Positions 51,869-61,998 of a stretch of 64,000 nucleotides of DNA are shown here, one piece after another. The notes under the pieces are model-generated. The model saw nothing but the letters and a program-made list of their open reading frames with translations, had not been told where the DNA came from and did not search any database. This stretch comes from Orientallactaga sibirica (lineage: Eukaryota > Chordata > Mammalia > Rodentia > Dipodidae): positions 3,095,001 through 3,159,000 of the forward strand of contig JAEOAD010002279.1 of the NCBI GenBank assembly GCA_036365145.1. The letters are read 5' to 3'. The translations under genes and the position numbers were made by a program. The stretch's first letter is position 1; the number at the start of each line of letters is the position of its first letter.

Positions 51869-52098
51869 GGCTGGAGAGGTGGCTTGGCGGTTCAGGCACT
51901 TGCCTGCCAAGCCTAGGGACTCACGTTCGACTCTCCAGGTCCCACGTGAGCCAGACGCACAGAAGTGATGCAAGCGCGTGAGTTCTCCCATGCCCACTAG
52001 GTGGCGCGCACATGTCTGGAGTTTGCTTACAGTGGCTGGAGGCCCTGGTGTGCCAATTCTCTCTCATTCTCGCTTCCTCTCTCTTCCTCTATTAAAAA
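51869..52098 (+). repeat. tRNA-derived SINE, type III
   Basis: Intact B box (CGTTCGACTCTCC) and CCATGCCCACTAGGTGGCGC. Confidence 0.93.
51994..52007 (+). promoter_or_regulatory. CTCF-like core motif inside type III SINE
   Basis: CCACTAGGTGGCGC fits the CTCF core CCASYAGRKGGCR at every position. Confidence 0.5.
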
Positions 52099-52107
52099 AT
52101 ATGGCCA

Positions 52108-52378
52108 GGGCTGGAGAGATGGCTTAGTGGTTAAGGCTCCTGCCTCCTAAGCCTAAGAACACTGGTTCCAATCTCCAGTGGTTCCAATCTCCAGGTCCCA
52201 CGTTTAGCCAGATGCAAAGTGATGCAAAGGCACAATGCTGCACTTGACCACAAGGGGGCGCACGCGATCTGGATTTCGTTCACAGCAGCTGAGACACTGC
52301 TGGCGTGCCCATCTCTGTCTTCCTCTCCCTCTCTCTCTCTCTCTCTCTTTCTCTGTGTCTCTCTCCAAAAATATATAT
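52108..52378 (+). repeat. tRNA-derived SINE, type II with doubled B-box segment
   Basis: TSD ATATGGCCA at 52099-52107 and 52379-52387. Lands at the tail of the type III SINE. Confidence 0.95.
52248..52261 (+). promoter_or_regulatory. CTCF-like core motif inside type II SINE
   Basis: CCACAAGGGGGCGC. About 250 bp downstream of the type III motif, same orientation. Confidence 0.45.
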
Positions 52379-52404
52379 ATATGGCCAATCTGTTGGGCTT
52401 GCCT

Positions 52405-52470
52405 CAAAAAAAGAAAGAAGGAAGGAAAGGAGGGAGGGAGGGGAGGAGAAGGAAGGGAGCAGAAGGAGGA
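52405..52470. repeat. GA-rich low-complexity tract
   Basis: Nearly pure purine: AAAGAAAGAAGGAAGGAAAG then GGAGG-type units. Confidence 0.9.
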
Positions 52471-52859
52471 AGATGGGCAAAGAGCAGCAGTTGGACCACC
52501 TAGCTCTGGCCAGCTCTCCATTTTTCATAGTGCATTGCTGCCAGTCACAGCAGTCCTGTGAAGAACAAACAACACACTGACTCCACAACAACTCCCACTG
52601 AAGCCATCAGTGAAGATGATCTGATGGATGCTCAACATAGACCTTATCTCATGACGTGTCTGCAACCCTTGAACCAGACTTCAGTTCCCTCTCTTAAGAA
52701 TGAGCCACTGTAGCTCAGAGGGTGGAAGGAGCCGCTCCAAGTCATTCTGCTGCTGGGGGGACAGACTGGGGACCTCCTTGCACACCACAGTTGCCTGTCA
52801 GATATTCACTTAACTCTGTAAAGTCATTTGGGTGCAACAATCCATCCTGATGTCAACTT
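52471..52859. other. Unassigned sequence, weak MIR resemblance
   Basis: GAGCCACTGTAGCTCAGAGG (52689-52708) recalls the antisense MIR region, not enough to assert. Confidence 0.3.
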
Positions 52860-52945
52860 GATGCGAGTTCGAGGCCAGCCTGGGGCAACCTAGTGAATTC
52901 CAAGTCAGCCTGGGCTAGAGTGAGAGCCTACCTCAAAAAACCAAA
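52860..52945 (+). repeat. B1 SINE, 3' half
   Basis: GCGAGTTCGAGGCCAGCCTG to AAAAAACCAAAAAC. 5' half missing. Confidence 0.88.
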
Positions 52946-52952
52946 AACGTGA

Positions 52953-53080
52953 GCCAGGTGTGGTGGCGCACGTCTGTAATCCCAGCACTTGGGAGGCAGA
53001 GGTAGGAGGGTCACGTGAGTTCAAGGCCACCCTGAGACTATTCCAGGTCAGCCTGGGCTAGAGCAAGACCCTACCTTGAA
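52953..53080 (+). repeat. B1 SINE
   Basis: AGCCAGGTGTGGTGGCGCAC start, short deletion after GAGACTA, tail leading into the microsatellite. Confidence 0.93.
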
Positions 53081-53168
<88 letters not shown>

Positions 53169-53325
53169 AGAAAGAGCGAGAGAGAGAGAGAGAGAGAAAC
53201 AAACAAACAAACAAACAAACAAACAAACACAGGCAAAATAAAATAAAATAAAATAAAATAAAATAAAATAAAATAAAATAAAATAAAATAAAATAAAATA
53301 AAATAAAATAAAATAAAATAAAATG
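53080..53325. repeat. Compound microsatellite (GAAA)n-(GA)n-(AAAC)n-(AAAAT)n
   Basis: Four different arrays in succession, about 245 bp in all, on the tail side of a B1. The (AAAAT)n array has about 17 units. Confidence 0.97.
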
Positions 53326-53711
53326 GAGGAGACAAGCTTCTGGACAGTTCTGTGAGGATGCTTCCTAAGAGGGGGATTAACTCAGTGGGGAAGATTTTTC
53401 CTTCAAAGTGGACTACTCCATCAAGGGGCTGCCCAGACGTAACGAGGTCTGGGGGGATGGCAGCATGTATCCCTGCCTGCCTGTGGTTGTCTTCTCCCTG
53501 TGAAGGCACATCTATCTATCTCTGCTCACATGGGACTCCAGCTTCTCCGGCCTGCCAACGTGGACTCCATACCAGCCGCTCTCCAGTTCTGGAGTTCCAG
53601 GCTGTCAGCAACACACTGGCAGAGCTGAGGTGTCCAGTCTCATGGACTGAGCAACTGAGTTCTCTGTCTGTCCAGAACACAGCTGGCCATTGTGCCTATC
53701 AAGTAAGCCAG

Positions 53712-53747
<36 letters not shown>

Positions 53748-53796
53748 ATTCTATATGCTCCATTCCTCTGGAGAACCCTACTTAATATACCTGGCT
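53326..53796. other. Unassigned; perhaps an old LTR-type repeat
   Basis: The end TCCTCTGGAGAACCCTACTTAA resembles a common old mammalian repeat end (tctggagaaccctgactaata). A (TG)n lies at 53716-53745. Family not assigned. Confidence 0.35.
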
Positions 53797-53946
53797 TTAG
53801 AGCTGGAGAGACAGCTTAGAGGTTAAGGCACATGCCTGTGAAGCCTAAGGACCCAGGTTTGATTCTCGAGGTCCCACGTAAACCAGATGCACAAGGGGGC
53901 GCACGCGCCTGGAATTCATTTGCAGTGGCTGGAGGTCCTGGCACAC

Positions 53947-53991
<45 letters not shown>

Positions 53992-54020
53992 TGTCAAATA
54001 AATAATAAATTAATCGTTTT
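53797..54020 (+). repeat. tRNA-derived SINE, type I
   Basis: Carries GCACAAGGGGGCGCACGC; (CT)n; AAATAAATAATAAATTAAT tail. Confidence 0.93.
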
Positions 54021-54966
54021 TTTTAAAAAAGAACCCTCAGGGATTTTTTTCAAAGAGGCAAACTACCACATGCACTCATTTCGCTCTTGCCTATGTTTAG
54101 TGCTTTTTTTTTTTTTTTTTTTTTTCCTTTCTGGTACTTTTTATTTTCCTGGAAGGAAAACTGATCATGTGGTGAAAAATATTTTCCTTAGAGATTACTT
54201 AAGACATTTGGCAACTTGGATTGCCAAATCTTGCGAAAGAAGGAAAGAAAAGAAAAAGATGTGGAGCTGAGGATGAAGAAGAGAAAGTTCAGGAAGTCCT
54301 ACGAAGGCTGGGGACAGGTGTCAGGCTCACATCCGTCATCACAGCCCAGACGCCGACTCCTGGGAGAATAAGACAGGGTGGGCCAGATCACCTTTTGTCA
54401 ATCTCGGACCCTTCTAGAACCTTGCTGACTGACAGCAAACCAACCTTCCCCACGGCTCGCTGTATGCTAGTTCTTTTCCTTCTTGCCAAAACCTGATTTC
54501 CTGTTTCTAAGGAAAATCAAAAAAAGTCCTTTAAACTGCCCCTTAAAAAATAGGACTCCTTAAGGCAGCTTACACATCAAAGAGCTCCTAGCATGTAGGG
54601 TTTTGTTTGGTTAAGTGCACATGGATCAGGAAAATTTCTGATAAATTTCCCCCCTTTTAAGTGGCTGGGGACTTTTACTGGACATGGGCAAGAGATCAGT
54701 AAAGAGATTGTGCAGATTGCTGTATGTGGCAAGAAGCACTCAACTGCTCGGTGCACAGTGAGGCGTCAAGGTCAAGTGGGAGAAAGTGCCATACCTGAGG
54801 TGATCCAGCAAGCCAGTGTCCACAACAGGCTTGGTTCCAAGGGATCTTTCCATATGCACCTGCTGGTTTCTCCCGCAATCAGAAGTCCAGAGCATCTTCT
54901 CACACTCAAAGGGACTAGAAAGTTGAAGGCATTCACAAGGAAGCTAACAGGTATTCTTTTTAAAAA
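54021..54966. other. Repeat-poor interval; no gene assigned
   Basis: About 950 bp with a T25 run (54102-54125). Two 90-codon frames (54221-54496, 54710-54982) show no domain or splice evidence. Confidence 0.4.
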
Positions 54967-54977
54967 TGGATTATTAA

Positions 54978-55136
54978 GCTAGGCGTGGTGGTGCACGCCT
55001 TTAAACCCAGCACTGGGGAGGCAGAGGTAGGAGGATCCCTGTGAGTTCAAAGCCAGCCTGAGACTACTTAGTGATTTCCAGGTCAGCCTGGGCTAGAGTG
55101 AGACCCAACTATGAAAAAAAAAAAAAAAAAAAAAAA
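54978..55136 (+). repeat. B1 SINE
   Basis: GGATTATTAAGCT on both sides. Carries the rare variant GAGACCCAACTATGAAAAA in place of GACCCTACCTCGAAAAA. Confidence 0.94.
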
Positions 55137-55147
55137 GGATTATTAAG

Positions 55148-55258
55148 CTGGATGTGGTGGCACACGCCTTTAATCCCAGCACAAGGCCACCCTGAGACTA
55201 CATAGTGAATTCCAGGTCAGCCTGGGCTAGAGCGAGACCCAACTATGAAAAAAAAAAT
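55148..55258 (+). repeat. B1 SINE, internally deleted
   Basis: Jumps from CCCAGCAC to AAGGCCACCCTGAGAC. Has the same GACCCAACTATGAAAAA variant as the neighbouring B1. Confidence 0.92.
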
Positions 55259-55391
55259 GCGTTAGCTTAAAACCTTAACAAATCTTCACTGAGAATTTAT
55301 TTTATATAGGCTAAAATAATCACATTGGTATTTATGAAAGAAATGGACAGAGGATGAAGAGAGCAATTTGGTTTAAACTTCTTCTTCTTCT
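55259..55391. other. Unassigned sequence
   Basis: AT-rich, then (CTT)n leading into a B1 tail. Confidence 0.3.
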
Positions 55392-55556
55392 CCTTCTTTT
55401 TTTTTTTTTTTTTTTTTTTTTGAGGTAGGGTCTCACTCTAGCTCAGGCTGACCTGGAATTCACTCTGTAGTCTCAGGGTGGCCTTGAACTCATGGCGATC
55501 CTCCTACCTCTGCCTCCAGAGTGCTGGGATTAAAGGCGTGCGCCACCACGCCCAGC
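55392..55556 (-). repeat. B1 SINE
   Basis: Full-length minus-strand copy with a T-run tail. TAAACTTCT flanks both sides. Confidence 0.95.
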
Positions 55557-55589
55557 TTTTAGTATAAACTTCTCAATATACCTGGCATC

Positions 55590-55690
55590 AAGGAACGTGA
55601 GAACAAGCCTAAGAAGGCTGCATAATGTCTCTAATTCACAAAGGAGAGTTCTCCACCACTAAGTGACAGAGCCAGCGTCATAACCCAGAT
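55590..55690 (-). repeat. MIR-like fragment
   Basis: CCACTAAGTGACAGAGCCAG followed by CGTCATAACCCAGATGC matches antisense MIR (agtggcagagccgggattcgaacccag). Confidence 0.5.
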
Positions 55691-55692
55691 GC

Positions 55693-56122
55693 GGGCTGGG
55701 GAAATGGCACAGCAGTTAAAGGCACATGCTGACAAAGTCTGCAAACCAGCATTCAATTCCTCCCTTATAAAGCCAGATGCAAAAAGTGGCACAAGCCCAC
55801 CAGACACAAAATGGCCTGGATCTCCATGACCTCACAGTGCCTGACAATGCCTACACAACACCATCATAATAGGAGGAAAAGATTATGACATCAAAATAAA
55901 AGACTGAGAGGGGGAGGGGATATGATGGAGAGTGGAGTTGCAAAGGGGAAACTGGGGTAGGGGGGAAGGAATTACCATGGGATATTGTCTACAATTATGG
56001 AAGTGGTCAATAAAAAAAATTTTTTTAAGTGGCACAAGCATCCGGCATTCCATTTGCAGCAGCTAGAGGCCTTAGCATGTGTGCACACCCACTGCTGCAC
56101 ACACAACTAACAAAATAAAAAT
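55693..56122 (+). repeat. Older tRNA-derived SINE, split by an L1
   Basis: GGGCTGGGGAAATGGCACAG head and CATCCGGCATTCCATTTGC body are diverged relatives of the type I SINE. L1 sequence interrupts at 55797-56026. Confidence 0.82.
55797..56026 (+). mobile_element. L1 3'UTR insertion within SINE
   Basis: 13-bp TSD AAGTGGCACAAGC at 55784-55796 and 56027-56039. The same 3'UTR as 34765-35030, 5' truncated to 230 bp. Confidence 0.88.
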
Positions 56123-56265
56123 CACTGGGCATGGTGGCGCATGCCTTTAAGCCCAGCACTCGCAAGGCAGAGGTTAGGAGGATCGCCGTGAGTTCAAGGC
56201 CACTCCATAGTGAATTACAGGTCAGCCTGAGCTAGAGTGAAAGCCTACCTCAAAAAAACCAAAAA
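56123..56265 (+). repeat. B1 SINE, small internal deletion
   Basis: Lacks part of CCACCCTGAGACTACAT. A-rich tail. Confidence 0.92.
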
Positions 56266-56520
56266 GGATTGGAGAGATGGCTTAGTGGTTAAGGCGCCTG
56301 CCTCCTAAGCCTAAGAACGCTGGTTCCAATCTCCAGCGGTTCCAATCTCCAGGTCCCACGTTTAGCCAGATGCAAAGTGACGCAAGGGCGCAATGCCGCA
56401 CTTGACCACAAGGGGGCGCACGCATCTGGATTTCGTTCGCAGCAGCTGAGAGGCTGCTGGCATGCCCATCTCTGTCTTCCTCTCCCTCTGTTTCTCTCCA
56501 AAAAAAAAAAAAAAAACCAA
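56266..56520 (+). repeat. tRNA-derived SINE, type II with doubled B-box segment
   Basis: Close to the apparent type II consensus throughout; starts in the tail of the B1. Confidence 0.95.
56406..56419 (+). promoter_or_regulatory. CTCF-like core motif inside type II SINE
   Basis: CCACAAGGGGGCGC followed by ACGCATCTGG. Confidence 0.45.
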
Positions 56521-57301
56521 AAAAATACAAATGAAATAAAAAATAAAAAAATCCTCTGACCATCAGGATTGTCATCTTTCTGTTGCCCACCTTCCAGAGC
56601 TCCTATGTGTGTGTGGGGGGGAGATCAAATAAAATCATATACACAAGAGCCTTCTCTATAAACTGTAAAGAATTTAATGGATTTGAAGGTTTATCATGTT
56701 GAAATCTAAGTTGTTCTATTTTTCTAAGTTTCCGCTCTGGTTTTCAACAGCAGTATCTGAGAGCCAGGCCATGGCAAGGCATCCAGGTCCCTCCACTGAA
56801 AAAATAATTTTTTTTTCCAAATAAAAGATTTGATTGAACACACTTGTTTTCCTTGGGCGAGCCCCAACCACCCAAAATGTTTAACTGGGTGGGAAAGTTT
56901 TCATCCCAGTGGCCATTGTTGGAAGCAAATGAGAAACGTGGCGTCTTGCTTTCTGACCCTCCCCACGGAGGAAAATCTGAGAGAGCCTGCCTCTGCTGCA
57001 GGCTGCAGCAATCGTGCCATCCGGGGACACTCGTTTTCAGACCACATGCTATTCCCTGCCTTGTCTTGTACATTTGCCTGTCCAGGGCTGTCCTGTGAGT
57101 CATGTGAGTGTCATCTGAAAACTGCACCCTGCTTTAGACTTGGGCAATCCAAAGGGAAACGACCCCCAATCTTTCCTTCAGCAAAGTCACTCAGTGTGCC
57201 TCATGGTGTGTGGAAGAGAAACTTCTTCACCTCTTGGTGGACAAGGAGCAGAGAACAAAGAAGGGAGGCGGACCAGGCATGACCTTCAAAAATCACATAC
57301 C
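56521..57301. other. Repeat-poor interval; no gene assigned
   Basis: About 780 bp. A 150-codon plus frame (56830-57282) and a 127-codon minus frame (56744-57127) overlap antisense. Neither shows a recognised domain. Confidence 0.35.
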
Positions 57302-57451
57302 GGGCTGGAGAGATGGCTTAGTGGTTAAGCACTTGCCTGCAAAGCCAAAGGACCCAGGTTCAATTCCCCAGTATCCAGGGAAGACAGATGTACAAGGTGG
57401 CGCATGCATCTGGAGTTCATTTGCAGTGGCTGGAGGCCCTGGTGTGCCCAT

Positions 57452-57498
<47 letters not shown>

Positions 57499-57541
57499 CT
57501 TTCTCTCTCTGTCTGTCACTCTCAAATAAATAAATAAATAA
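57302..57541 (+). repeat. tRNA-derived SINE, type I
   Basis: Flanks AATCACATACC / AATCACGCACC. Long (CT)n. Confidence 0.94.
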
Positions 57542-57798
57542 ATAATCACGCACCATGTGACCTGCCACGTGACCTAGCATCTAGCCAACACACCTGGAAC
57601 CGTAAGCTGAAACTAACCCTTGTTTGTCCCTTAAATTATTATTTTGAGGGGGGGGTGTCAGGTATTTTGTCTTAGTAATGAGAAAGGATCCTTTTTTCTG
57701 GTTTTCACAATTTCATGTAATGTAGTCCCAGGACATATACTATGTAATACCAAGGTCTCTCTCTGTCTGTCTGTCTTTCTTTTTCTTTTTCCTTTTTA

Positions 57799-57964
57799 TT
57801 TTTTTTTTGTTTTGTTTTGTTTTGTTTTTCGAGGTAGGGTCTCACTGTAGCCCGGGCTGACCTGGAATTCACATGGTATTCTCAGGGTGGCCTCAAACTC
57901 ATGGCAATCCTCCTATCTCTGCCTCACGAGTGCTGGGATGAAAGGCGTGTGCCACCACACCCGG
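57799..57964 (-). repeat. B1 SINE
   Basis: (TTTTG)n tail, diverged but complete. Confidence 0.94.
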
Positions 57965-58300
57965 CTTACAGGTCTCCAGAGGTCTCGCTCACTTTGTAGC
58001 CTTTGAAAGCAAAGATTCAGAGTGTACCCCAAGGCATGTATGTGTTTGCCAGGAGGGACTCTTTGGCACCCTCCTAATGGCCTGGAAATGTACCCTAAGA
58101 AGGAACAGAGCATCCCTGGTGTCCACTCAGAGGTGATAAAAGGCAATAAATGTGCCTTGCAAGACGTTCCTAAGAAGCGAGTCCTTTCTCGGCACCCAGC
58201 TATGGTTCACATAGTCCTGGGAGTGGCTAGAAATGGAGGGAAATGACAAGCTGGGTCCTTTTTATGCATGACAGTAAAGGAGGGTAATAGGAGCAAGATC
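57965..58300. other. Unassigned sequence
   Basis: About 340 bp, nothing recognised. Confidence 0.35.
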
Positions 58301-58410
58301 GTTTTTTTGGTTTTTTGGGGTTTTTTTCGAGGTAGGGTTTCACACAGGCGATCCTCCTACCTCTGCCTGCCGAGGGCTGGGATTAAAGGCATGCGCCACC
58401 ACGCCTGGCT
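58301..58410 (-). repeat. B1 SINE, internally deleted
   Basis: GAGGTAGGGTTTCACAC joins directly to AGGCGATCCTCCTACC, losing about 50 bp of the middle. Confidence 0.9.
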
Positions 58411-58792
58411 AAGATTGTTTTTTTTTATAGGCAAGTCAGCCAGGGGACAGAGGCCTGAGGAGATGCCACCTTGCCTGCCCTGGCAGGACTAGAACCTGTG
58501 TCGGAACCAATCTTATCTAAAACGGCTGCAAACAGCACCCCCAGCAGCAACTTCCTACTTCTTCCTCAGCTCAGCTTGGCCCCTCCCGAGTCAACCACTT
58601 GAGTTCACCAACCACTCGTGTCTCTCTCACACACCTGAGGCTGATGCTAAGTGTGATCCGGATTGGGCATCGAACCCATAATATAAAGGAGATTAATTAC
58701 ATGTGATTTCTCTTTCTCTGGGCGCATTCTTGCCTTTTTTTATTGCTGGGGTGGGTAATTTCCTGCTTGGCTACATGTGTGATGTTTCTTTA
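58411..58792. other. Unassigned sequence
   Basis: About 380 bp. No recognised element. Confidence 0.35.
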
Positions 58793-58805
58793 AATTCTGA
58801 GCCCT

Positions 58806-58985
58806 GGGCTGGGGAGATGGATTAGCAGTTAAGGCGTTTGCCTGCAAAGCCAAAGGACCTCGGTTCGATTCACCAGGACCCACATAAGTCAGATGCACAA
58901 AGTGGCACATGCATCTGGAGTTCGTTTGCAGTGGCTGGAGGTCCTGGAGCACCCATTCTCTCTCTCATAAATAAAAGTATTTTTA
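58806..58985 (+). repeat. tRNA-derived SINE, type I
   Basis: TSD AAATTCTGAGCCC / ATTTCTGAGCCCC on either side. Short CT region. Confidence 0.94.
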
Positions 58986-59204
58986 AAAATTTCTGAGCCC
59001 CTTATTCTGTCTTAGTATTCTCTGACCCACGATTTGAGGGGGGGGATATTTTGTTTTGGGGTTCTCTTGCTTAGTTGTTCCACGTGTGTGCCCCAACTTT
59101 TCCCTACATGAGGAAGGCTTTGATTTCCCCTCCCCTATTCCAGCTGGGATAAGGGGAGAATTTCCTTTGGCTTGGATCCTAATTCTTTCTAAAATAAAAT
59201 TCAC

Positions 59205-59360
59205 AGCCTGCCGTGGTGGCGCACGCCTTTCATCCCAGCACTCAGGAGGCAGAAGTAGGAGAACTGCCGTGAGTGCGAGGCCACCCTGAGACTACAAAGT
59301 GAATTCCAGGTCAGCCTGGGCTAGAGTGAGACCCTACCTCGAAAAACCAAATAAAATAAA
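59205..59360 (+). repeat. B1 SINE
   Basis: Flanked by AAAATAAAATTCACA / AAAATAAAATACACC. AAAT-type tail. Confidence 0.94.
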
Positions 59361-59449
59361 ATACACCTCATAATTCATAGTCTACCCCTTTCTGAGTCCA
59401 CATATTTAAATTCTTTGCTGACTGTGAAAGACACAAAAGTTGGAGTCTA

Positions 59450-59618
59450 AGCAAGGCGTGGTGGCACACGCCTTTAATCCCAGCACTCGGGAGGCAGAGG
59501 TGGGAGGATCGCCGTGAGTTCGAGGCCACCCTGAGACTACATAGTGAATTCTAGGTCAGCCTGAGTTAGAGTGAGACCCTACCTAGAAAAACCAAAAAAA
59601 AAAAAAAAAAAAAAAAAA
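59450..59618 (+). repeat. B1 SINE
   Basis: Flanked by AAGTTGGAGTCTAA / AAGTTGGGTCTAA. Long A-run tail. Confidence 0.95.
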
Positions 59619-59779
59619 AAGTTGGGTCTAAAGACCAGGGATCTCTTGCATCTTTATGGAATTTAATCCCTTCCTGAACCCCCAAATCCTTCTTAACAGT
59701 GAGGGCCTTGGAACAAACTGGACCTTATCAATACTTGTCTATACTAGAAGCCAATGTTCATGTAAGAACTATTTAGTCA

Positions 59780-59975
59780 GGGCTGGAAAGATGGCTTAGT
59801 GGTTAAGGTATTTGTATGCAAAGCCAAAGGACCCAGGTTCAATTCCCCAGGACCCACATAAGCCAGATGCACAAGGGGGCACATGCATCTGGAGTTCATT
59901 TGCAGTGGTTGGAGGCCCTGGTGAGCCCATTCGCTCTGTCTCTAATAAATAAATAAATAAAAATTGAAAAAAAAG
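59780..59975 (+). repeat. tRNA-derived SINE, type I
   Basis: Imperfect TSD GAACTATTTAGTCA / GAAATATTTAATCA. Confidence 0.94.
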
Positions 59976-60041
59976 AAATATTTAATCACATACATGTATT
60001 TATATGTGTAAGTTATCTAATTTCAAAATTACCCTTTTTCG

Positions 60042-60184
60042 CTTTCTTTCTTTCTTTCTTCCTTCTTTCTTTCTTCTTTCTTTCTTTCTTTCTTCTTCCT
60101 TTCTTTCTTTCTTCTTCCTTTCTTTCTTCCTTCTTTCTTTCTTTCTTTCTTTCTTTCTTCTTTCTTTCTTCTTTCTTTCTTTCT

Positions 60185-60244
<60 letters not shown>

Positions 60245-60246
60245 TC
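60042..60246. repeat. (CTTT)n/(CTTCC)n pyrimidine microsatellite
   Basis: About 205 bp of pure pyrimidine with irregular units. Confidence 0.97.
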
Positions 60247-60375
60247 AAAACAAGACTTCCTGTACCCCCAGCTGGTCTTGAACTTAGTATGCAGCTTCCA
60301 CTAGCTTTGAACTTTTGATCCTTTTGCCTCCACCTCCCAAGTACTGAGATTTCAGGCATGTGTTACCACACTGGC
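60247..60375 (-). repeat. Old B1-like SINE
   Basis: CCCCAGCTGGTCTTGAACTT, GCCTCCACCTCCCAAGTACT, CAGGCATGTGTTACCACAC. More diverged than the standard B1 here. Confidence 0.8.
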
Positions 60376-60511
60376 GAAGTGTTCAATGGATAATTTTTTG
60401 TGGTTCTGGGGCTTGCAAGACCTTAAGTATAGCGAAATCCATGGCTTAGACATCTGGCGAATAAAAAAAAAAATTACCTAAAGAGATTTTGTCACAAAAC
60501 TCAAGTGGCTG

Positions 60512-60656
60512 AGCATGGCGGCGCACGCCTTTAATCCCAGCACTCGGGAGGCAGAGGTAGGAGGATCACTATGAGTTCGTGGCCACCCTGAGACAACATA
60601 GTGAATTCCAGGTCAGCCTGGACTAGAGTTGAGACCCTACCTCAAAAAAGCCAAAA
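60512..60656 (+). repeat. B1 SINE
   Basis: Standard B1 whose tail AAAAAAGCCAAAAGG became the target of the next SINE. Confidence 0.94.
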
Positions 60657-60659
60657 GGA

Positions 60660-60935
60660 GGGCTGGAGAGATGGCTTAGCAGTTAAGGTGCCTGCCTGCT
60701 AAGCCTAAGAACCCAGTTCCAATCTCCAGGTCCCACATTTAGCCAGATGCAAAGTGACACAAGGGCGCAATGCAGCACTTGTCCAAAAGGGGGCGCACAC
60801 ATCTGGAGTTCGTTCACAGCAGCTGAGAGACTGCTGGTGCGCCCATTCTCTGTCTCCCTCTCCCTCTCTCTCTGTCTGTCTCTCTCTGTGTCTCTCTCCA
60901 AAAATAAATAAAAATTTAAAAATAAAAAAATTTAA
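60660..60935 (+). repeat. tRNA-derived SINE, type II
   Basis: TSD AAAAAGCCAAAAG (about 60645 and 60936). Single B-box segment. Core altered to CCAAAAGGGGGCGC. Confidence 0.94.
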
Positions 60936-61765
60936 AAAGCCAAAAGAAATCTCAAGCTGGCTTTATCCATTCATACTTAATTTTTTCTAACTTCTGCTGA
61001 TGGTAATCTCACTGGACAGACATGTCATGTCCAGTTTCAGAAGAGGCTGGTATGCTGGCAGGCGGGACAGGAGTGTGAACAGGATCCAGTGTAACGATGA
61101 CTCTGTGCTAATGAGCACACGATAGTATCGGGAGATGGTGGAAGGTTTTAGGGGACAAGAAGGAGGAAACGGGAGCATTGGAAACATGTCCTGAAAAGAG
61201 CAATTGGGACTGTATACCTCTCCTTACTTTTCCTTTTGCATCCTGGATGCTACATGATGGACATCTCCCTCTGCCACATACTCCTGCCGTTCTGACTACG
61301 GGGCTCACAGCAATGCGCCGTGGGCCAACATCCCCACAACTGTGAGCCAAACCAAACCTGTGCTCTTTGTAAGCGGTCTCGGGAATTTCATGATGGTAGC
61401 AAAAAGGGAGTAATACTTGGGGGTGGTTATCCCCATATTTCAATCGGCTGTAAAGCCGTGAGGATTAGCGGCAAGGGTGGTAAAAATATTCACCGTGTGG
61501 TGCCCAGAGAATAGAAAATTTTCATTTTTTTTTTAGGAGGCTAAGTTGGGATTGCACAGCGCCAGTTTCTAATCCATTCGTGGTTTACAGTCCCTTACAT
61601 CCTAATTACCTGGGCATGGGATCAAACACATCGCTTCAATGAGAGACTAAATGAGCCAAAAGAACTACATTGAAAAAGTCAGGGGAAGAAAACAGGAGAG
61701 AGGAAGGGAAAGATGGAGAAAGAGAGAGAGAGAACCAGAAGGAAGAAGGGAGAAAAAGTAAAACA

Positions 61766-61998
61766 GGGCTGGAGAGATGGCTTGGCGGTTAAGGCCCTAG
61801 GTTGCGAAGCCTAAGGACCCAGGGTCGACTCTCCAGATCCCACGTAAACCAGATGCACAAAGATGAGGCAAGCACAGGGTCGCACATGCCCACAAGGTGG
61901 CATAAGTGTCTGGAGTTCGATTGCAACAGATGAGGCCCTGGTGTGTCAATTCTCTCTCTCTCTCTGTGTCTCTAAAATAAAATTTTAAAAAGAAAGAA
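61766..61998 (+). repeat. tRNA-derived SINE, type III (within copy A)
   Basis: GGTCGCACATGCCCACAAGG then TGGCATAAG: a degraded CTCF-like core. Tail AAAATAAAATTTTAAAAAG. Confidence 0.93.

Noticed and set aside
54221..54982. Two roughly 90-codon frames in repeat-poor DNA
   Set aside because: No acceptor or donor in a sensible position and no recognised family.
56744..57282. Overlapping 150- and 127-codon antisense frames
   Set aside because: No domain, no splice support, no codon periodicity I could see.
60000..60359. Lys/Glu/Arg repeat frame and its Phe/Leu/Ser-rich antisense
   Set aside because: Translation of a pyrimidine microsatellite plus an old B1.
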